A stretch of 64,000 bases of DNA, taken from positions 2,451,326-2,515,325 of the forward strand of contig JAOSKN010000002.1 in assembly GCA_027493525.1 (NCBI GenBank), read 5' to 3'. Made by a program: the position numbers and the translations under genes. Source of the stretch: Planctomycetota bacterium (GTDB taxonomy: Bacteria > Planctomycetota > SZUA-567 > H5-PLA8). The notes under the pieces were generated by a model. It was not told the DNA's origin. It saw nothing but the letters and a program-made list of their open reading frames with translations, and ran no database searches. Positions 50,876-59,728 of this stretch are shown here, in pieces. Every line of letters starts with the position of its first letter. Positions within the stretch are counted from its first letter, which is position 1.

Positions 50876-51706
50876 CTACTTGGAGACGGGGCGGCCGTCA
50901 CCCTCACTCCTTCGGCGCCGGGGCATCCTGGGGCGGGGGAGGATCCGCTCTTCCTGCGGCGTGTAGAATTTCTTCTGGTCGGCCGGCTCTTCGTTGGCGG
51001 GCGCCAGCATCGGGCGGGCGTCGTCCTCGGGGCGGATGACCTGCGGGGGCGGGGGAACGATGTGCGGCGCGGGCCCGGATTCGCCTTCGCCCGAAACGCC
51101 CGAGGCCACCAGGTTCCGCTGTTCGTCCTGCCACCACTGGCGCCAGAGTTCGATGGACTTCACCCGCGCCAGTTCGCCGCCGCCCGGCTCGAAACCGAAA
51201 TCCCGCCCCGCCGCGACTTTGAGCTTCTTGAAGGCCGACTCGCGCATCCCGAACTCGCTGTCCGCGAGCACCTCGATCAGGTCGCTCAGGCTTTCACGCC
51301 CGCCGTACGCGATGATCAGCCGCAGCGCCGGGGCGCGGATCTCGATCCGCGGGCTCTTCAGCAGCAGCCGCACCTTGCGGACGATGATCTCGGCCACGCC
51401 CTGCTTCTGCGCCCAGTAGTGCAGCTCGTCCTCGGCGCCGATCACGTAAGCCAGTTCGTGCCGCTGGAGCTGGTCCACGAGAACCGACACGGCGTGCTCG
51501 GGGTCCATGTCGTCGGTGACCGGTTCGGCCTTGCGGACCTTCTCGCTCTTGCTCTCGTCCTTTTCATCGCCAAAGCCCGCGTAGGTGTCTTCCGAGTAGG
51601 GCTTGTTCAGCGCCTTCTTCGCGGCCTTGGTGGAGCAGCCCGGGCCTGTGAGCAGCGCCAGCCACGCCGCAACCAGCGCCAGCATGATCCGGTTCGTACG
51701 CCTCAT
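50876..51706 (-). CDS. Lipoprotein-like HEAT-type protein
   Basis: 276 residues from ATG 51706. The N-terminal stretch MLALVAAWLALLTGPGCSTK resembles a lipoprotein signal with Cys at about residue 24, although the -1 to -3 residues are unusual. The middle is helical with HEAT-like periodicity (EIRAPALRLIIAYGGRESLS, DLIEVLADSEFGMRESAFKK) and an IELWRQWWQDEQR motif like that of other HEAT proteins here. The C-terminus is Pro-rich and basic. Function unknown. Lies 29 bases upstream of the PHP gene on the same strand. Confidence 0.68.
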   Translation of the reverse strand: MRRTNRIMLALVAAWLALLTGPGCSTKAAKKALNKPYSEDTYAGFGDEKDESKSEKVRKAEPVTDDMDPEHAVSVLVDQLQRHELAYVIGAEDELHYWAQKQGVAEIIVRKVRLLLKSPRIEIRAPALRLIIAYGGRESLSDLIEVLADSEFGMRESAFKKLKVAAGRDFGFEPGGGELARVKSIELWRQWWQDEQRNLVASGVSGEGESGPAPHIVPPPPQVIRPEDDARPMLAPANEEPADQKKFYTPQEERILPRPRMPRRRRSEGDGRPVSK

Positions 51707-51847
51707 CGCCGCCGCTCCCAACCCCATCGTGTGGATGCCTTTAAGACGATAGCGCTAAAGCAGATATTAGTATGACACGTGCCCGGCTGAAACACAACCG
51801 GGAAGATTCCACCTGGAACGTCGCGCGGGGCGCCCAGACGCCGCTGC

Positions 51848-53882
51848 TTACTGGATCCTGAAGAGTACATACCGCGGCGCTTCGTCCAGTGTAAACCGAA
51901 CGCGCCCTTGGGCTTGGTCGAACTCGAAAGGCAGCGGGTCGAAGCCGCGCAGGGGCGCAAGCGGCAGGACCGCCTGCGGAGGTTCCACGCAGCGGACGCA
52001 GACCTCCAGTCGAGTCAGCGGCGCCTCCGGGTCCAGGTTCAGGACGTGCACGGCCGTCGCGCCGGAAGGCGTGAGCACGGCCTCGGCCAGCGGCCTCCCG
52101 CTCAGCGCGCGGACGCTCCAGGGGAACTCCTCCCCCGGCCGCGTAGCGCAGCGCGTCGAGAAGTTCCTGGTCGTTGCCCACCGGCGCCCAGTACGAGTTG
52201 AAGATGTACCAGACGTCCGGGCTGGTCTCCGGGCGGGCCTTGTGTTCCAGGCGAGGCAGGTACGCGGCGCGGCCGCGCCCGTACTCCTGGCGCGCGCCGC
52301 CGGGGAACTCCGGCCCGAAAAGTTCGGCCAGCGCCGAACGCGGGCGCTTGCGCCGCCAGCCGTCGAAGGCGCCGCTCTGCTCGGTCGCCAGCAGCCCTCC
52401 GCCGGCTTCGACGTACGCCTTCAGCCGCGCGACCGTCTCGTCGTCGAGGCACTCGGCGTTGGCCAGGACCACGGCCTTGTAGCGCGGGAGGTCGGCCAGA
52501 TGGTTGGGGTAGAGCAGGTCGAAGGGCACGTTCCGCTCGAGCAGAGTCTGCTCGACGTTGAGCTGGCTCAGGTGCGTCTCGACGGAGTTCCACGCGAGGC
52601 TCGCCGAGTCGCGGTAGACGCCGACCGTCGCGAGGCTGCGCGTGCGCAGCAGCAGTTCCTCGCGGTGACGCCGGTAGAATTCCACATAGGCCTTCGTCAG
52701 TCTCGGAAGCGCCTCGGACTCGGCGCGCTGCGCCTGCCCCGGCGCCCAGTACCCGCTCAGCGGCGTCCCGAAATGCCCCAGCCCTTTCGGATTGAAGGCG
52801 AGGTTCTCGGCGAGGCTCAGCTCGAGCGAGCGCTCGTTGTCGTCCTGGTGGTAGACCTGGATCGCCACGTCGAAGGCCCGCGCGGTCTTGAAGGTGCGCG
52901 CGCGGGAGATGGCCGCGCCCTGCGCGTTGATCAGCCCCGGCTTGTGCGGCTCCTCGCTGAAGGCGTAATCGAGGTGCGGGAGCTGTTCGGCGTAGTCGAT
53001 CCCGTGCAGCCACGCGGTGTTCTCGCCGAATGGCTTGAAGAGGTTGGCTTCCACCGCGCAGTCGGGATTGCGGCGCTGAATGTGGCTGGAGAGGCGCTCC
53101 AGCGCGCGCGTGAGCGTGCGGACCTTGAAGCGCACCCATTCCTGCTGGTGCGGGACCGTGATGCGGCGCTGGTTGACGGCCTGGTTCCAGCGGTTGTAGA
53201 GCGGCGGGCGCAGGTGCGTGAAGCCGTTGTGCCCGAAGCGCGCCTGTCCGGCCGCGCGCGTCTCCTCGCCGTGCGGGCCGTACTTCTCGCGGAGCATCTC
53301 GCGGAACGCCGCGACGCAGACCGGGCAATGGCAGGTGTCGGGCTCGGCGTTGTACCCAAGGTTGTCGAAGTGGATCATGTCCGCGGCCGCGTCGAGCGCC
53401 GCGCCGCAGACGCGCTCCAGGTAGCGCATATAACCCTCCGCGTTGTAGCAGGGGCGCACCCGGAAGCATTGGAAGGTGGTCTGGCACGTCGGCGGCAGGC
53501 CGTCCTGGTTTACCTGGAACCAGTTCTGCGCCTCGGGCTCTTCCGGCAGGAGCGTCTCCGGAGTCAGCGAACCCAGCGTGACGTACGCCGCGACCTTGAT
53601 TCCCCGCGCGTGCGCGCGCTGAATGTACTCGGCCGCGCGCTCCATCTCCTCGGCCTCGAACTCCAGTCCGAAGCCCTTGAAGTAATGGATCCAGACCAGG
53701 TTAATGCCCGCCGCGGCCAGGGCGTCCAGCGAGTCGTCCGAGTGCGCGCGCTCGTACTCGGCTTCCACCTCGGTGCTCTGTCCGCCGCGGTACTTCAGGA
53801 AGTACAGCGGCTCCCAGTAACCGACCGAGACGAGGCCGGTGTTGCGGATCCAATCGGGCTTGGGCTTGAACGGCTGGCTCAT
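51848..53882 (-). pseudogene. Glycosidase-like TIM-barrel protein with trimerisation-type domain, frameshift near its end
   Basis: About 677 residues after correction. The N-terminal barrel contains INLVWIHYFKGFGLEFEAEE, GIKVAAYVTLGSLTPETLLP, DMIHFDNLGYNAEPDTCHCP and LDYAFSEEPHKPGLINAQGA. It resembles hypothetical glycosyl hydrolase families fused to a beta-galactosidase trimerisation (class I glutamine amidotransferase-like) domain, here VPFDLLYPNHLADLPRYKAV then YVEAGGGLLATEQSGAFDGW. After LRYAAG the frame fails. One extra base in the C-run at 52132-52136 explains it, as the other frame continues EEFPWSVRALSGRPLAEAVL to the stop at 51848. The substrate is unknown, and the CPVC pair within the barrel is unusual. 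Confidence 0.75.
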
Positions 53883-53914
53883 GGCAGGCTCCCGCGGGCA
53901 AGGCGTGAAGGAAA

Positions 53915-53941
53915 GCCCCCTGTCCGGCAGGGACAGGGGGC
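53915..53941. promoter_or_regulatory. Strong 11-bp hairpin in a divergent intergenic region
   Basis: GCCCCCTGTCC and GGACAGGGGGC pair perfectly around a five-base loop. It lies 32 bases upstream of the leftward glycosidase-like gene, where it would sit in its 5' leader. No U-tract, so a regulatory or mRNA-stability element is as likely as a terminator. Confidence 0.5.
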
Positions 53942-54103
53942 GGAGGCGGACGAGGCGTTCCCGGCCGGCGCGCTCAATCTAGGCAAACCCAAATTTTCCC
54001 GCAAGCCCGGAGCGCCGCCGGACTTTGAAATCGCCGCCCGGACCGAAAGGAAAGGCCTCGCGCCGAGTATACTGGGCCGGGACGCGGGTATGGGAGGCGC
54101 GCG

Positions 54104-54604
54104 ATGGGGCTCTCCGCCGAAGAGGAAGGGCAGGTCGGGAAGGCGCTGATTCAGCTTCGCCTCATGGGGGCGGCCCTGATTATGGGCGTGCTGTCCTTTC
54201 TGGCCGTAGCCGCGTTCCTCCGCGGCAGCGGGGCGTTCACGGGCGTGGCCATGAGCCTGCCGCTTCCCTTGCCCGCGCTGGGACTGCTGGTCGGTCTCGG
54301 GCCGCTGGCCTTCTCGTTCGTGCTTAAGGGCAACCTGCTGCGTCCGGAGAGCTTCGCGGGCCTGCCTCCCCAGGACCGCCTGCCGCGCGTGCTGTCCCGG
54401 TACCGGCAGGCCACCATCGTGGCGCTGGCGCTGTGCGAGGGCGGGGCCTTCATGGTCCTCGTCTCGACCCTGATCTCCACGGATTCCCTGGTCTGGGCCG
54501 CCGCCGCCCTGGTTCCCATGGGAGGCATGATTTTTCATTTCCCCACGCGCTTGGCCCTGGAGGCCTGCCTCGACGACGCGCGGCGCCTCGAACAGCAGGG
54601 CTGA
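54104..54604 (+). CDS. Small integral membrane protein
   Basis: 166 residues with four predicted helices: about 18-40 (LMGAALIMGVLSFLAVAAFL), 49-72 (PLPLPALGLLVGLGPLAFSF), 103-122 (ATIVALALCEGGAFMVLVST) and 126-146. The EGGAFMVLV segment with a Glu inside a helix recalls small planctomycete proteins of unknown role. It stands alone, divergent from the glycosidase-like gene. Confidence 0.65.
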   Translation: MGLSAEEEGQVGKALIQLRLMGAALIMGVLSFLAVAAFLRGSGAFTGVAMSLPLPLPALGLLVGLGPLAFSFVLKGNLLRPESFAGLPPQDRLPRVLSRYRQATIVALALCEGGAFMVLVSTLISTDSLVWAAAALVPMGGMIFHFPTRLALEACLDDARRLEQQG

Positions 54605-54748
54605 GCGCCGGGATCGGGGAGGCACTCTAAGTCCGCCGCGCAATTCCGCGTCTTTTCTCTAGCCGAAAACACGTTCCTCCGCGAAACTAGCGCCGCTTTC
54701 CATTCTGGATACGGAGGGCGGGGGGGCTCTTGAGGCAAAGGGCCTGTC

Positions 54749-55942
54749 ATGATGCGTCCCCACCTCGGGCCATTCGGCCTCCTGGCGTTGGGTCTCTTGC
54801 TCACCATGTCGGCGCACGCGGAATCGGTCTTCGAGTACGGCGCGGAGGAGATGCCCTTCGCGCGCGGCTGGAGTTACGAGAAGGGCACGCCCTACGAGGA
54901 GCCCTGGTCCGACCAAGCTTCGCACGGCGGCACGCACGCCCTGCGCGCGCAGGGCAAGGGCCAGTGGCTCAGCCCGCCCTTCACCGTCACCCGGTTCAAC
55001 TGGTACCGGCTCGACTTCTTCGCCAAGGCCGAGAAGCCGGGGCATTGGGCGGCGCTCTTCTACGACGCCGACGGGAAGGATACGCCCGACCACTACAGCC
55101 TCTTCGATGCCTCCACGGACTGGGCCGGGCACACCTTCTACTTCCGCGCCAAGGCCAACGCGGTGAGCTGCCGGATCCTCTTTCACCCCAGCGCCGCGGG
55201 CGAGAACGACCCGCCGATCTTCATCGACGACGTGAAGGTCCGGACGATCTCGCGCGAAGAGGTCGCCGACTGGGCCGACGGGCTCCATGCCGACGTCGGC
55301 TCCGTCGCCGTCGTTCCGGACCCCGAGCGCTGGAACCGCATCCCCCGCGCCGCCGAGCGGCTCCGCCAGGGCGGCGTGCTCCGCGTCGTGATGCTCGGCG
55401 ACAGCATCGTCAACGACACCGGCAACAGCCCCTGGGAGGTCCTGGCCGAGAAGCTGTATCCGCCCGGGACGAAGCTGGAGGTCGTCACCGCCGTCCGCGG
55501 CAGCACCGGCTGTTGGTACTACAAGGACGAGAATCGGGTGAGGGCCTATGTCACCGATTTCCGCCCGGACCTGGTCATGATCGGCGGGATCAGCAACCGG
55601 GGCAACGTCGAGGCGATCGCCAGCGTCGTGGAGCAGATCAAGGCCTGGCGCCCCGAGACCGAGTTCCTTTTCATGACCGGACCCTGCGGCCGGCACGGCG
55701 ATCCGCGCAACCCCGAGTACGCCGCGCTCGACCCCAAGCTCGCCACGTACCGTGAACGCCTCTTCGCCTACGTCGAAGAGCGCGGTTACGCGCTCCTCGA
55801 TATCGAGATGGCCTGGCGCAACTACATGGCCGCCAGCAGCAAGCCCTACCCGTACTTCATGCGCGACGAACTGCACTGCAACGAGCGCGGCCGGCAGGTC
55901 CTGGCGCGCGTGCTGCGGGAGTATTTCTCGGCGTTGAAGTGA
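54749..55942 (+). CDS. Secreted SGNH/GDSL hydrolase with N-terminal carbohydrate-binding-like domain
   Basis: 397 residues. Signal peptide MMRPHLGPFGLLALGLLLTM..AHA. Residues about 28-165 form a jelly-roll-like domain (HGGTHALRAQGKGQWLSPPF, FNWYRLDFFAKAEKPGHWAA, PPIFIDDVKVRTISREE) like CBM4/9-type modules. The SGNH domain follows: LRVVMLGDSIVNDTGNSPWE (block I Ser), PDLVMIGGISNRGNVEAIAS (block III Asn) and FMRDELHCNERGRQVLARVL (block V Asp and His). Such enzymes deacetylate polysaccharides or cleave esters. Confidence 0.83.
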   Translation: MMRPHLGPFGLLALGLLLTMSAHAESVFEYGAEEMPFARGWSYEKGTPYEEPWSDQASHGGTHALRAQGKGQWLSPPFTVTRFNWYRLDFFAKAEKPGHWAALFYDADGKDTPDHYSLFDASTDWAGHTFYFRAKANAVSCRILFHPSAAGENDPPIFIDDVKVRTISREEVADWADGLHADVGSVAVVPDPERWNRIPRAAERLRQGGVLRVVMLGDSIVNDTGNSPWEVLAEKLYPPGTKLEVVTAVRGSTGCWYYKDENRVRAYVTDFRPDLVMIGGISNRGNVEAIASVVEQIKAWRPETEFLFMTGPCGRHGDPRNPEYAALDPKLATYRERLFAYVEERGYALLDIEMAWRNYMAASSKPYPYFMRDELHCNERGRQVLARVLREYFSALK

Positions 55943-55957
55943 GCGCGCTCCCCGCGG

Positions 55958-56416
55958 CTACAAGATGCCCAGCGTCCACAATAACCAGCTTGCGGCCCAC
56001 AGGATGGGCAAGCTCAGCAAGCCCATCGTACCTGCGAAAACAACACTCATGAAACTATAGGCCAGGATGGTGACGGCGAGGGAGAACGTGTCCGGATTCT
56101 GATTCTTTCCGCGCAAGTCCACGCTGGCCCAGAGGCTGCCCGCCAGTTGAGACAGCACGACCACGGCGAGCGTCCAGACGGCAAGCAGGTGCGGGAGAAT
56201 CCGCGGCTCGCCGGGCAGGCCAATACGAAAATAGACGTACCCGAACAGGGCCATGGTGGGCGCTAGCCCGAATAGCGCCGCCCACAAATCCAGAATATGG
56301 AACTGGAAGCGGTATCCGGCGCCCTTCAATTCGGGCCAGACACGCCGGTATAGCCAATAAACGCTCTGGGACTGCACCGCCGTCCATATTGCCAGAAACA
56401 ACGCATAGTAGGCCAT
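55958..56416 (-). CDS. Small four-helix membrane protein
   Basis: 152 residues. Helices at about 2-20, 45-65, 78-98 and 115-150 (YSFMSVVFAGTMGLLSLPIL). Residues between helices include a DLRGKNQNPDTFS loop. No recognised family. It follows the gyrA-tail-like fragment on the minus strand and converges with the SGNH gene. Confidence 0.6.
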   Translation of the reverse strand: MAYYALFLAIWTAVQSQSVYWLYRRVWPELKGAGYRFQFHILDLWAALFGLAPTMALFGYVYFRIGLPGEPRILPHLLAVWTLAVVVLSQLAGSLWASVDLRGKNQNPDTFSLAVTILAYSFMSVVFAGTMGLLSLPILWAASWLLWTLGIL

Positions 56417-56434
56417 GGCGCCGGTTCCACGTTT

Positions 56435-56650
56435 CTATGCGTCCGGTGCTTGCGATTCTTCGTCTTCTCCCGAGGACAGATCGCCGTTCTCATCGGATCC
56501 GCCCGGCTCGGCGGAATTGTTCTCGCTTCGAGCGCGTTGGGGTTGGCGGGGGGCATCTGGCTTTCGGCGGGCGGCGCGGCGGCATTGTCCTTGGACTTGT
56601 TTTTGCCGTCGCGTTCGGCCTGCTCGCGCGCCGTGGCCCTTCGGCCTGAT
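56435..56650 (-). pseudogene. Fragment resembling the GyrA C-terminal tail
   Basis: Minus-strand translation gives RATAREQAERDGKNKSKDNA, close to AREQAIRDGKVKAEG in the GyrA tail. In DNA, 32 of 38 bases match between 56603-56640 and 59924-59961. A one-base shift further on leads to an acidic end GSDENGDLSSGEDEESQAPD and a TAG at 56435. There is no start codon or ribosome-binding site for an independent gene. It may be a relic of a duplicated gyrA end left on the far side of the PQQ gene, or a chance likeness between charged tails. Confidence 0.35.
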
Positions 56651-56656
56651 CCCGAG

Positions 56657-59600
56657 TCAAGGTTTCAATCCGATCACGCTTCCGTCTTCCGTGGTCAGTA
56701 CGAGCAGCTTTTCCCCTGCCGCGAGCCCGTCCACCTGCGGGCGCGAGGCGAAGGTCAGCTCGGGGCCGGAAACGCCGCCGGTCAACGGGTCTAAAGCCTG
56801 TAACACTCCCTGACCGTTCTTTTTGCCGCCGGCATCCAGGCTCTCTCCGGCCACGAAGTAGCCTCCGCGGGTCAGGACGGCGGCCCGCGCGAGCATCTTG
56901 AGCCGCTTGACCCACTTCACTTCATAGACGAGTTTCTGGGGGTCGGACCCTTCCAGCGAGGCCCGGACGATATCGGTGCCTTCATCGCGCCAGACCGCTC
57001 CGATCACGTAGTTCTCCGCGGCCACGAGGGGGCCTCCGTGCGCGAAGGGGACGCGGTGATAGGAGTGAGGATGGGGATCGGTGTAGACATGGGGCGTAAG
57101 GCTCTCGCCCTTGGCCTCGTGCTTCCAGATCTCGCGTCCAAACTGGCTCATGCTGAAGGTGGTGTAGCCTCCGCCCCGGCCCCACATGGCGTCGTTGGAA
57201 TCCCCCGCGGCCGGCGCGCCGACGAAGAGGAGGTCGCCCGCGAGGCAGAGCCGATTGCCCTGCGCCTGTCCCCAGCCTTTAACGTACTTGTCCAGGTTGC
57301 CCTGGCGTTCGATGCGCAGCGGCTTGCCGTAGCCGTTGGGAATCACGAAGTAATCCCGCGTGGCGACCATGGCGCCGTTGGGCGCGAGGGTCGGCGGGGA
57401 CGCCTGCTTCAGGCCGGTATCGCCGGCCTGCAAGAAGTCTTCTTCCGAATAGCTCAGCAGGGCGCTTTGCGTCCGGACGGCTCCACTCGCGGCATCCAGC
57501 CCCTTGAACGTCATGCCGTCGTACGACGTCGCGCCCGCGCAGACCCACACCGTCTCGCCATCGACCAGCACCGGCGTATTGATGGGCGTGCGCGAGGTCA
57601 GAATCCCGCCGACCAGGATGTGCTCGTCGTTCGGCAGCATTCTGCGCCGCCACATGAGCTGGCCCGAAGACGCATCCAGCGCGTACACCCAACCGTCGGC
57701 GGCGCCGAAGTACACCGCGCCGCGGGCGTACGCGGGACAGGCGAGGACCGCCCCGCCGGCGGTGAAGCCCCAGGCGACCGCGCCGCTTTCGGCCTCCAGC
57801 GCGACCACCTGGTGCCGGTCGCCGCCGACGACGACCTTACCCGCCGCCAGGATGGGCGCCGTGAGCCCGCCGCCGAACTTCCGCGTCCAGGCGATGCCGG
57901 TTGGCTTGAACGCGGCGCCGGGGAAATAGCCGCTGCGGGCATGATCGTGCCGGAAGGTGGGCCAATCGGCCTCCGCGTCGCCTGCCGCCGCGCCGGGCCC
58001 CTTCACGAAATCCGCCCCGAGCGCCGCGCGCTGTTCCTTGGCGGACCGAACCGACGATAGCGCGACCAGGCCGGACATGGTGTGGTGGCATAGGCATTCG
58101 TTGGGCAGTGCGAACGTGTACCCGTTGCCGTGAATGGCGCCGGCCGAGCAGGAGGAGCGGAAGTCGGGATACCAGTACTGCCGTTTCGACTTGTAATCGA
58201 GCAGGATCAGGCCGCCGGAATAACACATCCAGTCCCGCAGTCCGGTCATGCGCACGCAGCGCATCATGGGCCGGTTGCCGATCAGGTCCTCCTGCTTGCC
58301 GCTCCGAACGTCGACCACCGACATCTTGGGGAAGCGTCCCGTCACGCCCGGATCTTCGACGCCGCCCAGCACGGCGTCGCCCAGCAGGATCCCGTTGATG
58401 CCAAGGGCCGCGTCTTCCCTTTTCCAGACGAGGGAGCCGTCCTTGACGCTTAGCGCCGCCGACCGCCCCTTTTTCTCGCGGGCATCCCAATGAGAGAGCA
58501 CGCATAAATCCTTCCAGCCCGCCGCGTCTCCGTAGCCGAACTTCATCTCGGGCTGGCTGGCTTCCCAGACCGTCGCGCCGGATTCGAGGTCGAAGGCCAC
58601 GGCGGCGCCGTCGGGTCCCGGGTGATGCGTGATGACGAGACCCCCGATCGCAACCAGGGATCCCCGGCTCGTCTTTGCATGCACGGGCGCCGCCCAGCTT
58701 GCGGCTCCGGATTCCGGATCGAAGGCCCGCAGATGCCCGTCGACCAGGCCCAGCAGTCTTCCGTCGGCGTACGCAAGCCAATCCCAGTTTCCTGGGTGCA
58801 CGGTTCGCAGCAAGGCTCCCGAAACCAGGTCGAAGACCTGGCAACCCTCGCCGGCGCCGATATTGAAGACCCATTTCCCGCCCGCCGCGAACAGACCCTT
58901 GTTCAGATGGCCTTCTCGGAACTTGGGCGCCAGGGGGATGCGCGCTTCCCAGAGTGGAAACCCGTTGTCCGCGTCGTAGGCCGCGATGACCTGCGCTTCC
59001 AGGGTCTGTTTAGCCCGGTACGCCCTGGCCGTGGGCTTGTCGTAGTCCGTGTAGAGGAACACGCCGCGGTACACCAGCGCCTGCCCGGAATAGTGCGACC
59101 TGGATTTGGATGGGCCGTTCAGCCATTGCGTCTGGTATGGCGGGCCGGCCATTCGATCCAGGGAGCGCGGGTTGTTGTCCGCGCCGTGGCGGATATGCGT
59201 CCAATCGTCGATGCCTTCGGAAGGCCGTTTGAATGCCAGCAAACCTTGCGCCCCGGTTTCCACCTTCAGCCGGGCGTCGGCTTCAAGTTCGGTTTGCAGA
59301 TTGCCCGGATTGCGGATCAGCGCGACGCTGTCCATGCCCAGCAACCGCGCGATCTCGCCGGCCGTGGGGCGCGCGTTTCCGTCCAGCACGACCAGCAGAT
59401 CTACCACGCCGTCGGCGAAGGGGAGGCGCCCCGGAGCCGCCTCCATGGCCGCCAACGTATCCCCGTACGCGGAGGCCCGGTGGATGCGCTCGCGGGCCTC
59501 CGCGAGCGCTTCCGCGTCGAAGCAGACGACCCGGCAAAGGAACTTGCCCTTGGCGGCGAGTTCGAGCGCAAGGTCCGCGCCGGAGTCGCCGACCACCACC

Positions 59601-59728
59601 AGGACGCCCTTGTTGCGCCCGCTGGCGGCCAGGACTTCGTCGGCGGTTTGCGCAAGGCTCGCGGCGGCCGGCAGCATGAAAAGGGCGGCCGCCCAAGCGA
59701 GGCGGGGTATCCGTGGAGCCTGGAGCAT
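56657..59728 (-). CDS. Exported PQQ-type beta-propeller protein with N-terminal methyltransferase-like domain
   Basis: 1023 residues. Signal peptide LAWAAALFMLPAAASLAQ. Residues about 35-165 look like a decayed Rossmann methyltransferase (GVLVVVGDSGADLALELAAK, VVCFDAEALAEARERIHRAS, LPFADGVVDLLVVLDG). Then DDWTHIRHGADNNPRSLDRM opens a propeller with PQQ-like blades: VIAAYDADNGFPLWEARIPL, AVAFDLESGATVWEASQPEM, VVALEAESGAVAWGFTAGGA and VYALDASSGQLMWRRRMLPN. No dehydrogenase catalytic residues are evident, so it is probably a structural or binding propeller. The start overlaps the gyrA stop (TGATG), indicating coupled translation. Confidence 0.82.
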   Translation of the reverse strand: MLQAPRIPRLAWAAALFMLPAAASLAQTADEVLAASGRNKGVLVVVGDSGADLALELAAKGKFLCRVVCFDAEALAEARERIHRASAYGDTLAAMEAAPGRLPFADGVVDLLVVLDGNARPTAGEIARLLGMDSVALIRNPGNLQTELEADARLKVETGAQGLLAFKRPSEGIDDWTHIRHGADNNPRSLDRMAGPPYQTQWLNGPSKSRSHYSGQALVYRGVFLYTDYDKPTARAYRAKQTLEAQVIAAYDADNGFPLWEARIPLAPKFREGHLNKGLFAAGGKWVFNIGAGEGCQVFDLVSGALLRTVHPGNWDWLAYADGRLLGLVDGHLRAFDPESGAASWAAPVHAKTSRGSLVAIGGLVITHHPGPDGAAVAFDLESGATVWEASQPEMKFGYGDAAGWKDLCVLSHWDAREKKGRSAALSVKDGSLVWKREDAALGINGILLGDAVLGGVEDPGVTGRFPKMSVVDVRSGKQEDLIGNRPMMRCVRMTGLRDWMCYSGGLILLDYKSKRQYWYPDFRSSCSAGAIHGNGYTFALPNECLCHHTMSGLVALSSVRSAKEQRAALGADFVKGPGAAAGDAEADWPTFRHDHARSGYFPGAAFKPTGIAWTRKFGGGLTAPILAAGKVVVGGDRHQVVALEAESGAVAWGFTAGGAVLACPAYARGAVYFGAADGWVYALDASSGQLMWRRRMLPNDEHILVGGILTSRTPINTPVLVDGETVWVCAGATSYDGMTFKGLDAASGAVRTQSALLSYSEEDFLQAGDTGLKQASPPTLAPNGAMVATRDYFVIPNGYGKPLRIERQGNLDKYVKGWGQAQGNRLCLAGDLLFVGAPAAGDSNDAMWGRGGGYTTFSMSQFGREIWKHEAKGESLTPHVYTDPHPHSYHRVPFAHGGPLVAAENYVIGAVWRDEGTDIVRASLEGSDPQKLVYEVKWVKRLKMLARAAVLTRGGYFVAGESLDAGGKKNGQGVLQALDPLTGGVSGPELTFASRPQVDGLAAGEKLLVLTTEDGSVIGLKP

